Below are positions 47,836-57,548 of a DNA stretch of 64,000 nucleotides, one piece after another. Below the pieces are notes generated by a model. The model did no database searches. It saw only the letters and a list, made by a program, of their open reading frames with translations, and was not told where the DNA came from. The stretch spans positions 62,001 through 126,000 of the forward strand of contig RSEH01000004.1 of the NCBI GenBank assembly GCA_006503475.1. The letters run 5' to 3'. This stretch comes from Stentor roeselii (Eukaryota > Ciliophora > Heterotrichea > Heterotrichida > Stentoridae). The translations under genes were made by a program, and so were the position numbers. Numbering within the stretch: position 1 is the first letter of the stretch; every line of letters begins with the position of its first letter.

Positions 47836-49209
47836 ATGACTTGGGTCTGGACTTTCTTCAGCTGGGGAATTTTTGCTTGTTTTGCTGGAGTTTTTACTTT
47901 TGGAGTCGTTTTAAGGGCTCGAAAAGAAAGAAAAACTGTCGGATTTTTACATCCTTATTGGTAAAAAACATGCAGCAATGCCGGAGGAGGCGGTGAAAGA
48001 GTCCTTTGGACTGCTGTTAAGGCCTTGGTTGATGAAAACTCTGATATCAAGATTTTAGTTTATTCTGGAGGAGTTGAAGGTATTGAAGAAGTTTTAAAGA
48101 AAGTTCAAAATGACTTTGGAATCAGGATAAAAAATCAAAATGTTCAGAAAGTTCGACTTTTGACTCGCCCTTTGATTGAAGCGAAGAGGTACCCAGTTGC
48201 AACTCTTATATTCCAGTTCATCGGAGCAGTAGTCATCATGGTTGAGGCACTTCTGAAAAGAACTCCATCATTGATGATTGACTCTCACGGTCAAGCTTTT
48301 GGTTACTTTTGCTGTAAACTCGGTGGAATCCCTGTAGTCGCTTACGTTCACTACCCGGTGATATCGACTGATATGATTTCAAAGGTGAGAGAAATGAGAC
48401 CCTCTTACAACAACTCTTCAATAATCGCTTCAACAACAAGTGTGAGTTACTTAAAACTGTTTTATTACAAAGTCCTGATGAAATGGTACTCGACCTGTGG
48501 GTGGTTTTGCGATTTAGCTCTTTGCAACTCGTCTTGGACACAAAGCCACATCCGCTCTATCTGGAGATGCGACCAGGCAGTAGTCTTCCCTCCATGCGAC
48601 GTGTCGAACTTCTTGTCCCTCCCACTTGACTCCCCCAAAGAACCTCGAGTCGTATCAATCGGTCAGTTCAGGCCAGAAAAAGACCACGAGCTTCAAATCT
48701 TATCATTTTCAGAAGTTTTGAAAAACCCTTCCCTAAGCCACTTGAAACTCTCTTTAATCGGCTCCTGTCGTGATCAAAGCGACTTGGCTCGAGTGAATGA
48801 CTTGAAATCTTTAGCGAATTCTTTGAAAATCAGTCAAAATGTTGAGTTTTTTACAAATGTCAGCTTTTCTGAACTCATGCAAATTGTTCAAAGGTCGATG
48901 GTAGGCCTGCACTCGATGTGGAATGAACATTTCGGGATTTGTGTTGTTGAACTTATGGCAAGTGGAGTGATTACTGTCGCTCATAACTCGGCAGGGCCCC
49001 GGCTTGATATTATCACTGATAAAGTTGACGGCTTCCTTGCTTGTAATGTTGGAGAATATGCCGAGTGTATCAGTCAAGCAGTTTTAAGATTTGAAGACTT
49101 GAGAATAATGAGGGAAAAGGCCAGGGAAAAATCAAGAAAATTTTCACAGGAGTTGTTTGAGGAAGGGTTTCGAAGACACTTGAGAAGGTTTTTAAAGGGT
49201 TTATTATAA
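47836..49209 (+). CDS. ALG11: ALG11-like GDP-Man:dolichol-linked-oligosaccharide alpha-1,2-mannosyltransferase
   Basis: Two exons joined over a 15-nt intron (47961-47975) give 452 aa. One N-terminal membrane helix (TWVWTFFSWGIFACFAGVF) is followed by the ALG11 signature HPYCNAGGGGERVLW, which is whole only after splicing. Further matches are FGYFCCKLGGIPVVAYVHYP and VVFPPCDV, and the GT4 donor-site motif EHFGICVVELMASGVITVAHNSAGP (at about residues 370-395), which holds the E-x7-E glutamates. The family adds the fourth and fifth mannoses to the lipid-linked core on the cytosolic face of the ER. Length is near that of human ALG11 (492). The stop TAA is followed directly by the ATG of the next gene. 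Confidence 0.92.
47961..47975 (+). other. 15-nt intron of the ALG11 gene
   Basis: GTAAAAAACATGCAG, phase 2, interrupts the Cys codon of HPYCNAGG (TG|C). Retention reads TGG TAA and stops. The acceptor is CAG. Confidence 0.95.
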
Positions 49210-51954
49210 ATGGAAATTCCTTTCAGGGTAGTTCAGAGCAGTTCTTTGCTGCATGGAGTGCATTGGGGATGGTTTTTACCTGATACTGAGTGCTTGGTTG
49301 TACTTAAGTCACATTTGGTTGAGGTTTATCAGCTTACTCAGGAGGAAAAACCGCTTTACTGTGTTTTAGAACAGATTCTTGGGTTTCAAGTTGCTGCTTC
49401 TGCGAAGGTGAAGAAGGGAAATCAGGATTTTTTAGTTTTGTCTGCGAATGGAAGGGTGAATTTCATGGAATTCGAATGTGATTACTTCAAAATTGCGAAG
49501 AGTTTTGATACTGGACTTGAAAATATTGAAAAAATTGAAGGATTGGATAATCGCATTGTTTGCTCGGATAATCAGAAGAATTTACTTGTGTTGGATTGTG
49601 AAGTTTTGAATGTGGTTTATCATCTGCAGGTTAAAGGCAGCATTTTTGATTGGCAGTTTGTGAAGAGTGGCATTTTGTTACTGGAATATAATACCATTGA
49701 AAGAAAAACCTTCTGGTCTTGTCTCAAATGGAATTTTGAATATGAGATGATTCATTATGAGCAGGTACTTGATAGCTTTCCTCGGGTTTTCCTGCAATTT
49801 AAAAATTTTATCATTACTTTCACTGAAAATAAGATGGTTGTTTTTGACTACTTTTCTGATCAAACTTCAATGCTAGACATGAATCAAATTCGGACATTGC
49901 AAGGCTTTTACAGTTCAAGCACAGTAATCAATGATCTTCTTTACATTTGCCTCGACAACGGTTTAGTCTTTACTTTCGATTCCATTTTAAAAGAAACTGG
50001 AATTACAATCAAAGAAGACAGTTTACTCCTAAATATAAACAATTTACTATTTTACATCAGTCATCATGGAGAATGTGGACTACTCAACCAGGATTTTTCA
50101 AGTATCAGTATAACTCCAAGATCAGGTAGTTTCATAGACGGTTTTTTTTTAAATGAATGGGACAGTCTTCCTACTTCCGCTATGATTTTGGCAAGTGTTA
50201 ACTTCAGCTCAAGCCAAATCATTAAAATCGAAAAAAAATGCTCTGAAGTCTTCCAATATCTGCAAGTAAAAAATATTTCTAAATACTCAACTTCAGCCTG
50301 CATTCTAGACAAGTATCTCCTGTTGATGCCTGATTTAAACGTGGTAAATATCGAAAGTTTTGAAGGAGTTTCAGTAGAATCAGCTGGTCTTATTTCAGAA
50401 AAAACATTATTTGCTAGTAATTTCAATGAAAAAGTAATACAAGTGACTGAAAAATCAGTTTTTTTAAATAAATCAATTGTTTTTACAGTTCCAAGTACTT
50501 GTTTAGCAGCGACAGGAAGAGATTCAATCCTGGTCCTTGGTTTAGTTTCTAAACAAATCTTGGTTTTAGAATCTCTAAGTTTGAAAGTTGAGATAAAAGA
50601 TGTCGATTTTTCTACTTTTTTTCTCTCAAACAAAAAAGAAATCCTGGTCGGTCTCCAAACGACAGGAGTTCAAAGATTCTCATTATCTGGAGAAATGCTG
50701 GAAATGATAGAGACTAAAGGCATCCCTAATAGTTACGCAGAAAAATTCGGAAGACTTTTTATTGGAACTCGAGATGGTTGTATCGAAATTTTTAAGGAAG
50801 AAACGAGAAAGTTGGTTAAATTTGGCAACCATCCTTTAAATTTAACTGAATCGAATGAAGGAATTTTTGCAGTTTCTGATAAAACTTTTTTGATTTATAA
50901 TGAAAACTTGGACTTTAAGCAGATCTTAATTCCTGACTCTAAATTTGTTATAGAGTCTAACACCCTGATCAGTATCTCAAAAGATTTAATTTTCTTTAAA
51001 ATTGAAGATGATTTAAGATATTCTACAACTCAGCAAGTTTTATTTTCAGTGAACGCTCAGATTAACCGGATGATAATGCTGAATCACTCATTAATATGCT
51101 TTTCATATGAAGATTCCGAGGGTTTTTCCTTAATAGTTTTCAATATCCTGATCCAAGAAATTCAAGCAATAGTCTCCGAATTGAAACCTATCAAAAGTTT
51201 GACATATTTACAGGAATTAAACTTGATTTTAACAGGAAACGAGAAAGGTGGACTAGATATTTACAACATTCAACTTCAGCATCTAGTCACTCACAATTTC
51301 CCTTCAATGATAACCGCCATCAGCTTCTTCGACAATCACCTCTACATCGGAAGCGACTACATCCTCTTCGACTTGGAATTTCAAGACATTCATCATCCAA
51401 CTCTCCTTTCAAATGAAAAATTCACATCAAGCATTACAGATATCTTGCCAAGTGACTCATACCTCTTCATTTCTCTTTCCTTGAGTGGGATCCGAGTTTT
51501 AAGCCGTTCAAATCTTTCATCAATTTTAGAAACCACTAAAAAACTGGATTTTAAAAGACTTTTAAAGACACATGACACGATTTTCGCAGTTTCTATTGAT
51601 GGCTGGGTGTTAAGAAAGTCTTTAGAAGGGCCTGAGCAAGTTTTGTCCTACACAGGAAGTGGAGGGCGAGTTCTGGTAAAAGGGTCTCTCTTCACCCGCA
51701 ACCTGTTAAGCCAAGACACTCAAAACTTGTTAATCGCTTCTTTGAATGGAGAACTTCTCGAGCTTTATCCTGATCTAGAACCTTCTCAAAAGGCGAAGGC
51801 AAAGGAATTATTTACTGATCTTGAAAAAAGTGGAATAATCGACCCTGAGCAGTCAAAAGAGTTAAATTTAGATATTTTGAGACTAATGCTGAAAATTCCA
51901 ACACTTGACAAGACAGAGAAATCAATTCAAGCACTTCTTCAGTTGTCTAGTTAA
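49210..51954 (+). CDS. Large beta-propeller protein, possibly CPSF_A/DDB1 superfamily
   Basis: A 914-aa protein made of many short beta strands with hydrophobic alternation, as in multi-propeller proteins: LVVLKSHLVEVYQLT, then LILTGNEKGGLDIYNIQ, then FISLSLSGIRVLSR. The last 130 residues (SGGRVLVKGSLFTRN, then NLLIASLNGELLELYPDL, then a helical end IIDPEQSKELNLDILRLML) resemble the C-terminal CPSF_A region of DDB1, SF3B3 and CPSF160. In those proteins a line such as VFGTVNGMIG is followed by helices. The match is by pattern only, and the protein is shorter than DDB1 (1140 aa). It starts at the ATG that directly abuts the ALG11 stop, in TATAAATGG. Confidence 0.6.
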   Translation: MEIPFRVVQSSSLLHGVHWGWFLPDTECLVVLKSHLVEVYQLTQEEKPLYCVLEQILGFQVAASAKVKKGNQDFLVLSANGRVNFMEFECDYFKIAKSFDTGLENIEKIEGLDNRIVCSDNQKNLLVLDCEVLNVVYHLQVKGSIFDWQFVKSGILLLEYNTIERKTFWSCLKWNFEYEMIHYEQVLDSFPRVFLQFKNFIITFTENKMVVFDYFSDQTSMLDMNQIRTLQGFYSSSTVINDLLYICLDNGLVFTFDSILKETGITIKEDSLLLNINNLLFYISHHGECGLLNQDFSSISITPRSGSFIDGFFLNEWDSLPTSAMILASVNFSSSQIIKIEKKCSEVFQYLQVKNISKYSTSACILDKYLLLMPDLNVVNIESFEGVSVESAGLISEKTLFASNFNEKVIQVTEKSVFLNKSIVFTVPSTCLAATGRDSILVLGLVSKQILVLESLSLKVEIKDVDFSTFFLSNKKEILVGLQTTGVQRFSLSGEMLEMIETKGIPNSYAEKFGRLFIGTRDGCIEIFKEETRKLVKFGNHPLNLTESNEGIFAVSDKTFLIYNENLDFKQILIPDSKFVIESNTLISISKDLIFFKIEDDLRYSTTQQVLFSVNAQINRMIMLNHSLICFSYEDSEGFSLIVFNILIQEIQAIVSELKPIKSLTYLQELNLILTGNEKGGLDIYNIQLQHLVTHNFPSMITAISFFDNHLYIGSDYILFDLEFQDIHHPTLLSNEKFTSSITDILPSDSYLFISLSLSGIRVLSRSNLSSILETTKKLDFKRLLKTHDTIFAVSIDGWVLRKSLEGPEQVLSYTGSGGRVLVKGSLFTRNLLSQDTQNLLIASLNGELLELYPDLEPSQKAKAKELFTDLEKSGIIDPEQSKELNLDILRLMLKIPTLDKTEKSIQALLQLSS

Positions 51955-51977
51955 TCAAAAATATTAAATTATTCTAA

Positions 51978-53231
51978 TCATCTCATGTCGAACGGCGAAA
52001 GCAACAAGCTGTTCCTACGATCGCTTTCGCATCCAGCACCAGGGAAAACATTCCAGAATCTTAAAGTTTCATCTCCGGCTCCAGTCACGATGTTCTGCCC
52101 GTCAGGACTTATTGCAAGGTAAAGGACTCGCATTGTATGGCCTGTTAAAGATGCAACTTTCTTATTTTTATTCCAAATTATTATCTGGTTCATCATGTAT
52201 CCGTGACTTGATACTACTTCTTCTGTGTTTTTTGAAAAAACTAAACTACATACTTGAGAACCTGAGTCGATACAATGCAATTGCTCACCGTTTAGGGTGT
52301 TCCAAAAACGAATTGTTTTGTCTGCTGTTCCACCTCCTGAGGCAAGGAGACCGTGTTGGTGAGGAGACCAGGCCATAGCCTTAACCGCAGCACAATGGGC
52401 AGAAAAAGAATAAACCGGTTGATTCGAGTGTAAATTCCAAAGAATCAATCGATTATCATTTCCTCCAGAACTAAGCTGCTGCTGATCAAAAGACCATTTC
52501 AGTCCACAGACTTCTTGTTTATGACTAGAAAGCGATGCGATAACATCTTCTCGTGCCCTGATATCACGATTATAGATGAACCTGTCTCTTGATCCCGAAG
52601 ACACAATCGAGCCATTCCAGGCCAAAGCGCCGACTCTCATCGTATGGCCAGAAAGAGGCCGAACTACTTTTTGCCTGCTCAAGTCCCACAAGTTAATGAA
52701 GCCGTTGTTGCTCCCAACTACTAACAAGTTCCCATCTTGACAGGTAGAAACACTTGCAACACTGTTGTTTAAACCGAGGTCTGTTAGTTTCGTCACTTTG
52801 CAGGTTAAAGCGTTCCAGATGTACACACAACTACCAAGACCTACTATTAACTGGTTTGCGGAGGACCAGTCGACAAGGTTTAAGTAAAAATCATCCATTA
52901 GGTTGGGGGCATCAAGTATCTTATACGGACTTTTTGAGACTTTCCTTATTTTCCCAAAAGGAGCAGATAATTCAAACGATCCAAATCCAGAGCTAATATT
53001 TTCCTTCCCTAAACTCGGCGAAAATTTCAAAATTTTTTCTTGACTCAGAGTTTTCTCAAACTGTTTCTCCAACAAAGAATGATAAGAATCCATCTCAACT
53101 CCATTATCCAAAGTATCCTTAGTGACTTTTCCAAAATCTCCCAACAAGTTAGAGCTAGCCCTATTCGGAATGAACCTTTGAGAGTACTTTTCTTCCTGGA
53201 AAAACGCGAGTTTTCGTGGTGTGGTTTGCAT
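51978..53231 (-). CDS. APC/C activator of the Cdh1/Cdc20 family
   Basis: A 417-aa protein with a C-box-like QRFIPNRAS (18-26; consensus DRFIPxR), a disordered segment including KENISS, then the activator hallmark SPYKILDAPNLMDDFYLNLVDW (at about residues 100-120). Seven WD40 blades follow, with GSRDRFIYNRDIR, GLKWSFDQQQLSSGGNDNRL, WSPHQHGLLASGGGTADKTI and GAGDETLRFWNVF. Order and wording fit Cdh1/Fzr better than Cdc20. These proteins bring substrates to the anaphase-promoting complex. The C-terminal dipeptide, usually Ile-Arg for docking on APC3, is Met-Arg here. The start has TATAAATG and is 43 bp from the divergent PP4 start. Confidence 0.9.
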   Translation of the reverse strand: MQTTPRKLAFFQEEKYSQRFIPNRASSNLLGDFGKVTKDTLDNGVEMDSYHSLLEKQFEKTLSQEKILKFSPSLGKENISSGFGSFELSAPFGKIRKVSKSPYKILDAPNLMDDFYLNLVDWSSANQLIVGLGSCVYIWNALTCKVTKLTDLGLNNSVASVSTCQDGNLLVVGSNNGFINLWDLSRQKVVRPLSGHTMRVGALAWNGSIVSSGSRDRFIYNRDIRAREDVIASLSSHKQEVCGLKWSFDQQQLSSGGNDNRLILWNLHSNQPVYSFSAHCAAVKAMAWSPHQHGLLASGGGTADKTIRFWNTLNGEQLHCIDSGSQVCSLVFSKNTEEVVSSHGYMMNQIIIWNKNKKVASLTGHTMRVLYLAISPDGQNIVTGAGDETLRFWNVFPGAGCESDRRNSLLLSPFDMR

Positions 53232-53274
53232 TTATATCCCCCTAAAAATAATAACAACTTCAATTCTCATATAA
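53232..53274. promoter_or_regulatory. 43-base divergent promoter between Cdh1-like and PP4 genes
   Basis: Both start codons carry TATAAATG, one on each strand, with about 30 bp between the two TATA-like words. A shared bidirectional promoter is likely from geometry. Both genes belong to cell-cycle/phosphatase control, so co-expression would be reasonable. Confidence 0.5.
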
Positions 53275-54195
53275 ATGTCAACAGCTGATTTAGATCGTCA
53301 GATTGAACAGCTCAAAAGATGCGAATACATTAAAGAATCTGAAGTCAAAGCACTTTGTCTTAAAGCTCGAGAGATACTATCAGAAGAGAGCAACGTGCAG
53401 ATGGTCCCCGCTCCTGTCACAGTTTGTGGAGACATTCACGGCCAATTTCATGACCTCTGCGAACTTTTCATGGTGGGTGGCGAGTGTCCTCTGACGAACT
53501 ACTTGTTCATGGGTGACTTCATAGACCGCGGGTACAACAGTGTCGAGACCTTTCTTTTACTCCTCGCGCTGAAGGTCAGGTACCCTGACCGAATAACATT
53601 GATTCGAGGAAACCATGAAAGTCGACAAATCACTCAGGTCTACGGTTTTTACGACGAGTGCCTCAGAAAGTACGGCTCGGTCAACGTCTGGAGGTACTGC
53701 ACTGAAGTCTTTGATTATCTCGCTTTGGCTTCTGTCATTGACAATCGGATTTTCTGTGTACATGGAGGACTTTCACCGAAGCTTAATACTATTGATGAAA
53801 TTAGAAATATTGATAGAAAACAAGAAGTTCCTCATGAGGGGATTATGTGTGACTTGCTTTGGAGTGACCCTGAAGAAACTTCTGGATGGAGCCTTAGTCC
53901 AAGGGGAGCCGGGTATGTTTTTGGAAAGGATATTGTTGCAAAGTGGAATAATGAAAATAATATTGAACTTATTGCGAGAGCTCATCAACTTGTGATGGAA
54001 GGATATAAGACTATGTTTAATGATACTTTAGTTACTGTTTGGTCAGCTCCTAATTATTGTTATAGGTGTGGAAATGTTGCTGCTATTTTGGAACTTGATG
54101 AACATTTGACTAGATCTTATAAAACTTTTGAAGCTGCTCCTGCTGATGCTAGAGAACCTCCTCCTAAGAACCCGGCGATGGAGTACTTTTTATAG
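53275..54195 (+). CDS. PPP4C: Protein phosphatase 4 catalytic subunit
   Basis: A 306-aa protein, same length class as PP4C (307). The sequence [20 protein letters not shown], followed by [11 protein letters not shown] and EESNVQ, is PP4-specific and separates it from PP2A and PP6. The metal and catalytic motifs [30 protein letters not shown] and the C-terminal YFL (carboxyl-methylation tail) are all present. PP4 acts with R2/R3 subunits in DNA repair, centrosome and splicing control. No intron. The coding sequence changes composition sharply: C-ending codons dominate up to about 53760 and T-ending codons after it. Confidence 0.96.
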   Translation: MSTADLDRQIEQLKRCEYIKESEVKALCLKAREILSEESNVQMVPAPVTVCGDIHGQFHDLCELFMVGGECPLTNYLFMGDFIDRGYNSVETFLLLLALKVRYPDRITLIRGNHESRQITQVYGFYDECLRKYGSVNVWRYCTEVFDYLALASVIDNRIFCVHGGLSPKLNTIDEIRNIDRKQEVPHEGIMCDLLWSDPEETSGWSLSPRGAGYVFGKDIVAKWNNENNIELIARAHQLVMEGYKTMFNDTLVTVWSAPNYCYRCGNVAAILELDEHLTRSYKTFEAAPADAREPPPKNPAMEYFL

Positions 54196-54548
54196 TAGTT
54201 AGTAAGAATCCTGTAATAGATTGGATTGAAGTAGTGATGATGTTGTATGATTATTGATAAAACTAATACCTTGGAGTAGTATCTTGAATTTTCTTCAAAT
54301 TTGAAATGATAATAAATATATACATCAAATATCCTGAATTTCAAAAAAAAATGATAAACTTTCAAAACTCAAGTTTCAGCCCATCTATTAAAAAACACAA
54401 ATTTATAATATTCCTGATAATCAATTCAAAAAAGTTCCATAAAAAAAATTGAAACTTCTCCTGAACCAGAGAACAATAAAAAATTAAAACACCTAATCGA
54501 ACCCATCTAATAAACCCACAAAAAAATTCTCAAATAATTCGATTGATT
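54196..54548. other. Intergenic region with opposite composition at its two ends
   Basis: About 350 bp. The PP4 3' flank is G/T-rich, and the 170 bp before the CDPK start are C/A-rich with few G. No gene was seen. Confidence 0.6.
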
Positions 54549-56072
54549 ATGGGCCACTGTGCTTCTTTATGTAAAAACACTCATGACCATTCTAAAAAAC
54601 ACAATCATCTTCCACTAAAAGAAGTCGTAAAAGGTCACATGAAATACCAAAGTATCTCTTAAACAGACATCCAAGACCACTACACATTCAAAGGAGTCCT
54701 GGGCAGAGGACACTTCGGAACAGTAAAGCGAGCCCAATCAAAACTATCCCAAGATCCAACCCACTACGCAATAAAATCAATCCCAAAGTCTAAAATCGAA
54801 TGTAGAATCGACTTACTAGAGCGAGAACTTGAAGTTTTAATGACAGTAGATCATCCAAACATCATAAAATTTTACGAAGTTTACGAAGACTTGCAATACA
54901 TCCACCTTGTTATGGAGCTCTGCACAGGTGGCGAGTTATTCGAGCAGCTGATAAGAAAAGGTCGTTACTCAGAGTCAGAAGCTGCAAAGTTGATGTATTC
55001 TCTTCTTCATGCAGTTACACATTTGCATAGTCTCGACATCGCCCATCGCGACTTAAAACCAGAGAACATTATTCTTAGTACAAAAGAAGAAGACTCTGAT
55101 ATCAAGATTATCGACTTTGGACTAGCGAAAAAATTTTTAGAAGATGAAGAACAAATGAATACTTTGATTGGTAGTTCTTATTATGTTGCACCTGAAGTAC
55201 TGAGCAGGAACTATGGACTTAGCTGTGATGTTTGGAGCTGTGGAGTTATTTTATATATGCTTCTTGCTGGAAAACCTCCTTTTGATGGGGATAATGAAAT
55301 TGAAGTGTTTAAAGCCATTTTAAATGCAAAGGTCTCGATTTCTGGACCTGAATGGGAAGAAGCTTCTGAAGAGGCTAAGGACTTGACTCTGCTTTTGCTT
55401 AACCCTGATTGCAAAACTCGCATCACCGCCCAACAAGCTCTGGACCACCCCTGGCTGGGCAAGCGTTCAGAAAAAGATTCTAGAAAAATCGAGAGAAAAG
55501 TACTAAAAAGGCTGAAAAAACATCTTCACAGCAACAAAATCGTGAAAGAAACAATGAACATCTTAATAAGATCTTTAAAGCAACAAGATATAAACCAATT
55601 AAACCTCGTTTTCAAAAAACTCGATTCTGATCACACCGGGTTCATTTCAATGCAAGAACTCGAACAAGGACTCATCGAAGCTGGAATCAATTTTGAAGGA
55701 GAAGAACTTGAAGCCCTTCTAAGCGACTCTCACAATTTTTCAGGTAAGTTAAACTATTCACAGTTTCTAGCCCTTACCATCGATATCAAAAGACTTGAAA
55801 GCACCGACGGTCTTTGGCTTGCTTTTAAATACTTCGACTCCGAAAACCGAGGATTTATCACAAAGGAAAATTTTCACAGCGCGCTAAAGCGCGCTGGATG
55901 GGAATTAAGTGAAAACGAAGTCAACGACATGCTAGGCCAATACAATTTACACAAGTTCGAAAAGCTTTACTTTGAGCAGTTTTGCATGATGTTTGAAGGT
56001 AATTTTCACTTAGACCCTGAGAAGTTCGGGCAAATGACTTCGATGTATACCAGGAAAGCGAGTTTAAAGTAG
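54549..56072 (+). CDS. Calcium-dependent protein kinase (CDPK 1 of tandem pair)
   Basis: Two exons joined over a 15-nt intron (54652-54666) give 502 aa. MGHCASLC is a myristoylation and palmitoylation start (Gly2, Cys4, Cys8). The kinase (about 40-298) has LGRGHFGTV, YAIKSIPK lysine, HRDLKPEN, DFGLAKK and APE, so it should be active. A junction helix follows, then four EF positions. EF1 DSDHTGFISMQE and EF3 DSENRGFITKEN are usable. EF2 (SDSHNFSGKLNYSQ) and EF4 (GQYNLHKFEKLYFEQ) have lost the normal loop. This gives one working site per lobe. CDPKs are activated when Ca2+ moves the EF domain off the kinase. The next CDPK gene starts 18 bp downstream. Confidence 0.92.
54652..54666 (+). other. 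15-nt intron of CDPK 1
   Basis: GTATCTCTTAAACAG, phase 1, splits an Asn codon (A|AC). Retention gives an early TAA. Removal joins the acylated N-terminus to the kinase domain. Confidence 0.93.
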
Positions 56073-56090
56073 GTTATAAGTCTCATAACT

Positions 56091-57542
56091 ATGGGCTGTA
56101 GCATTGTAAGCAAATCTAAATCAAAGCCTCGAGACAAAAAGTATGAAGCTCAAGCTATTAGGCCCTCTGCGTTTATCATTGAAAACAAGGGCAGGTTTCA
56201 AGAGGTTTATAAGAGAGGAAAACTTATTGGAAGTGGCCTTCATGCTGAGGTCCATACATGTTTTTTGAAGGAAAACGGAGTGAAAAGAGCTGTGAAGATT
56301 ATCAGGAAGGACCTGCTGAAAAACTCGAACTATCTTACGAGGATTGATCATGAAAAGGAAGTACTGAAGCTTTTTGACCATCCTAATATTTTAAGACTTT
56401 ATGAATTCTTTGAAGATGCTAAAAGAATTTACATTGTGAGAGAGTTCTGTGATGGAACTGAACTGTTTAGGGAAATATCACTTAATGAGACTTATACTGA
56501 GAATAAGGCTGCTAGGATTATGCATCAGCTATTTTCTGTACTTAACTATATTCATAGCCACCAAATTGTTCATTCAGATTTGAAGCCAGAGCACATCTTC
56601 TTGAATAGACTTGAAATAAAACTAATTGATTTCAGTCTAGCAGCTCGTAAAGGTACCAAGCAAATCAAAAGAGAAGGTCTCTGGCCCTACTCATCTCCAG
56701 AGTTACTCTCAGGAGTTTTAGACTTTCCAAGCGACCTATGGAGTTGCGGTGTTCTTTTATACATCCTTCTATGCGGAGTGCATCCATTCCACGGCACATC
56801 AGACAGTGCAATCCTTGAAAACATAAAATCAATCCGAGTAAACAAATCAGGCAACACCTGGGAAGGAATTTCCGAAGGCGCAAAGCATTTAATCTGCCAA
56901 CTTCTCTGTGACCAAAGCACAAGACTATCAGCAGAAGACGCTTTAAAGCACCCTTGGATAGTAGTCCTGACACAAAACGACTCACCCGACACTCCAATAG
57001 TCCAACTGGCTTTGAGGAACTTGCGCGAGTTCAGGTTTACTTCGTTACTCGCCGACGCGGTCCATACTTTCATCACCATGCAACGCGTCAGCAACACTGA
57101 CCTTAAAACAATGACTGAAGTCTTCAAAAAAATCGACAAAAATGGAGATGGAAGACTCAGCCGAGAAGAACTTATTGAAGAGTACACTGGAACTATGGGA
57201 ATCATTCAAGCTGAAAATGAAGTCGAAAGAATCATGAAAGAAGTCGACTCTGATAAAAGTGGATTTATTGACTATGCAGAATTCGTCAAAGCTGCTATGG
57301 ACACTAGGAAAATTCTTTCTATTGAAAATTTAAGATCGGCTTTTAGGAACTTTGATAAAGATTCTAGTGGAAAAATCAGTTTAAGTGAATTGAGAAGGGT
57401 TTTAAGTGAAAAGAGACTTATGGATGATGGGTCTTGGAATACGATTTTGCAGGAATTTGATGATAATGGAGATGGAGAAATCGACCTGGGAGAGTTTGAA
57501 AGAATTGTAATGACGAAGGTAGATTCGATTAATTCGCAATAG
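56091..57542 (+). CDS. CDPK-like protein with degenerate kinase and four intact EF-hands (CDPK 2)
   Basis: A 483-aa protein. MGCS is an acylation start. The kinase fold is clear (about 45-302) and keeps the AVKII lysine, but key words differ: GSGLHAEV glycine loop, HSDLKPEH instead of HRDLKPEN (Arg and the Mg-binding Asn changed), DFSLAAR instead of DFG, and SSPE instead of APE. The catalytic and DFG Asp are still present. Low activity or a pseudokinase is likely, not proven. The EF part is ideal in all four loops: DKNGDGRLSREE, DSDKSGFIDYAE, DKDSSGKISLSE and DDNGDGEIDLGE. It may act as a Ca2+ switch or scaffold, perhaps with its neighbour 18 bp upstream. Cathepsin C begins 6 bp after its stop. 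Confidence 0.9.
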   Translation: MGCSIVSKSKSKPRDKKYEAQAIRPSAFIIENKGRFQEVYKRGKLIGSGLHAEVHTCFLKENGVKRAVKIIRKDLLKNSNYLTRIDHEKEVLKLFDHPNILRLYEFFEDAKRIYIVREFCDGTELFREISLNETYTENKAARIMHQLFSVLNYIHSHQIVHSDLKPEHIFLNRLEIKLIDFSLAARKGTKQIKREGLWPYSSPELLSGVLDFPSDLWSCGVLLYILLCGVHPFHGTSDSAILENIKSIRVNKSGNTWEGISEGAKHLICQLLCDQSTRLSAEDALKHPWIVVLTQNDSPDTPIVQLALRNLREFRFTSLLADAVHTFITMQRVSNTDLKTMTEVFKKIDKNGDGRLSREELIEEYTGTMGIIQAENEVERIMKEVDSDKSGFIDYAEFVKAAMDTRKILSIENLRSAFRNFDKDSSGKISLSELRRVLSEKRLMDDGSWNTILQEFDDNGDGEIDLGEFERIVMTKVDSINSQ

Positions 57543-57548
57543 TTTTGA

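Noticed and set aside
56091-57542. Calling CDPK 2 a pseudogene
   Set aside because: The frame is intact, EF-hands are ideal and the fold is conserved; only kinase motifs are altered, which fits a changed function better.
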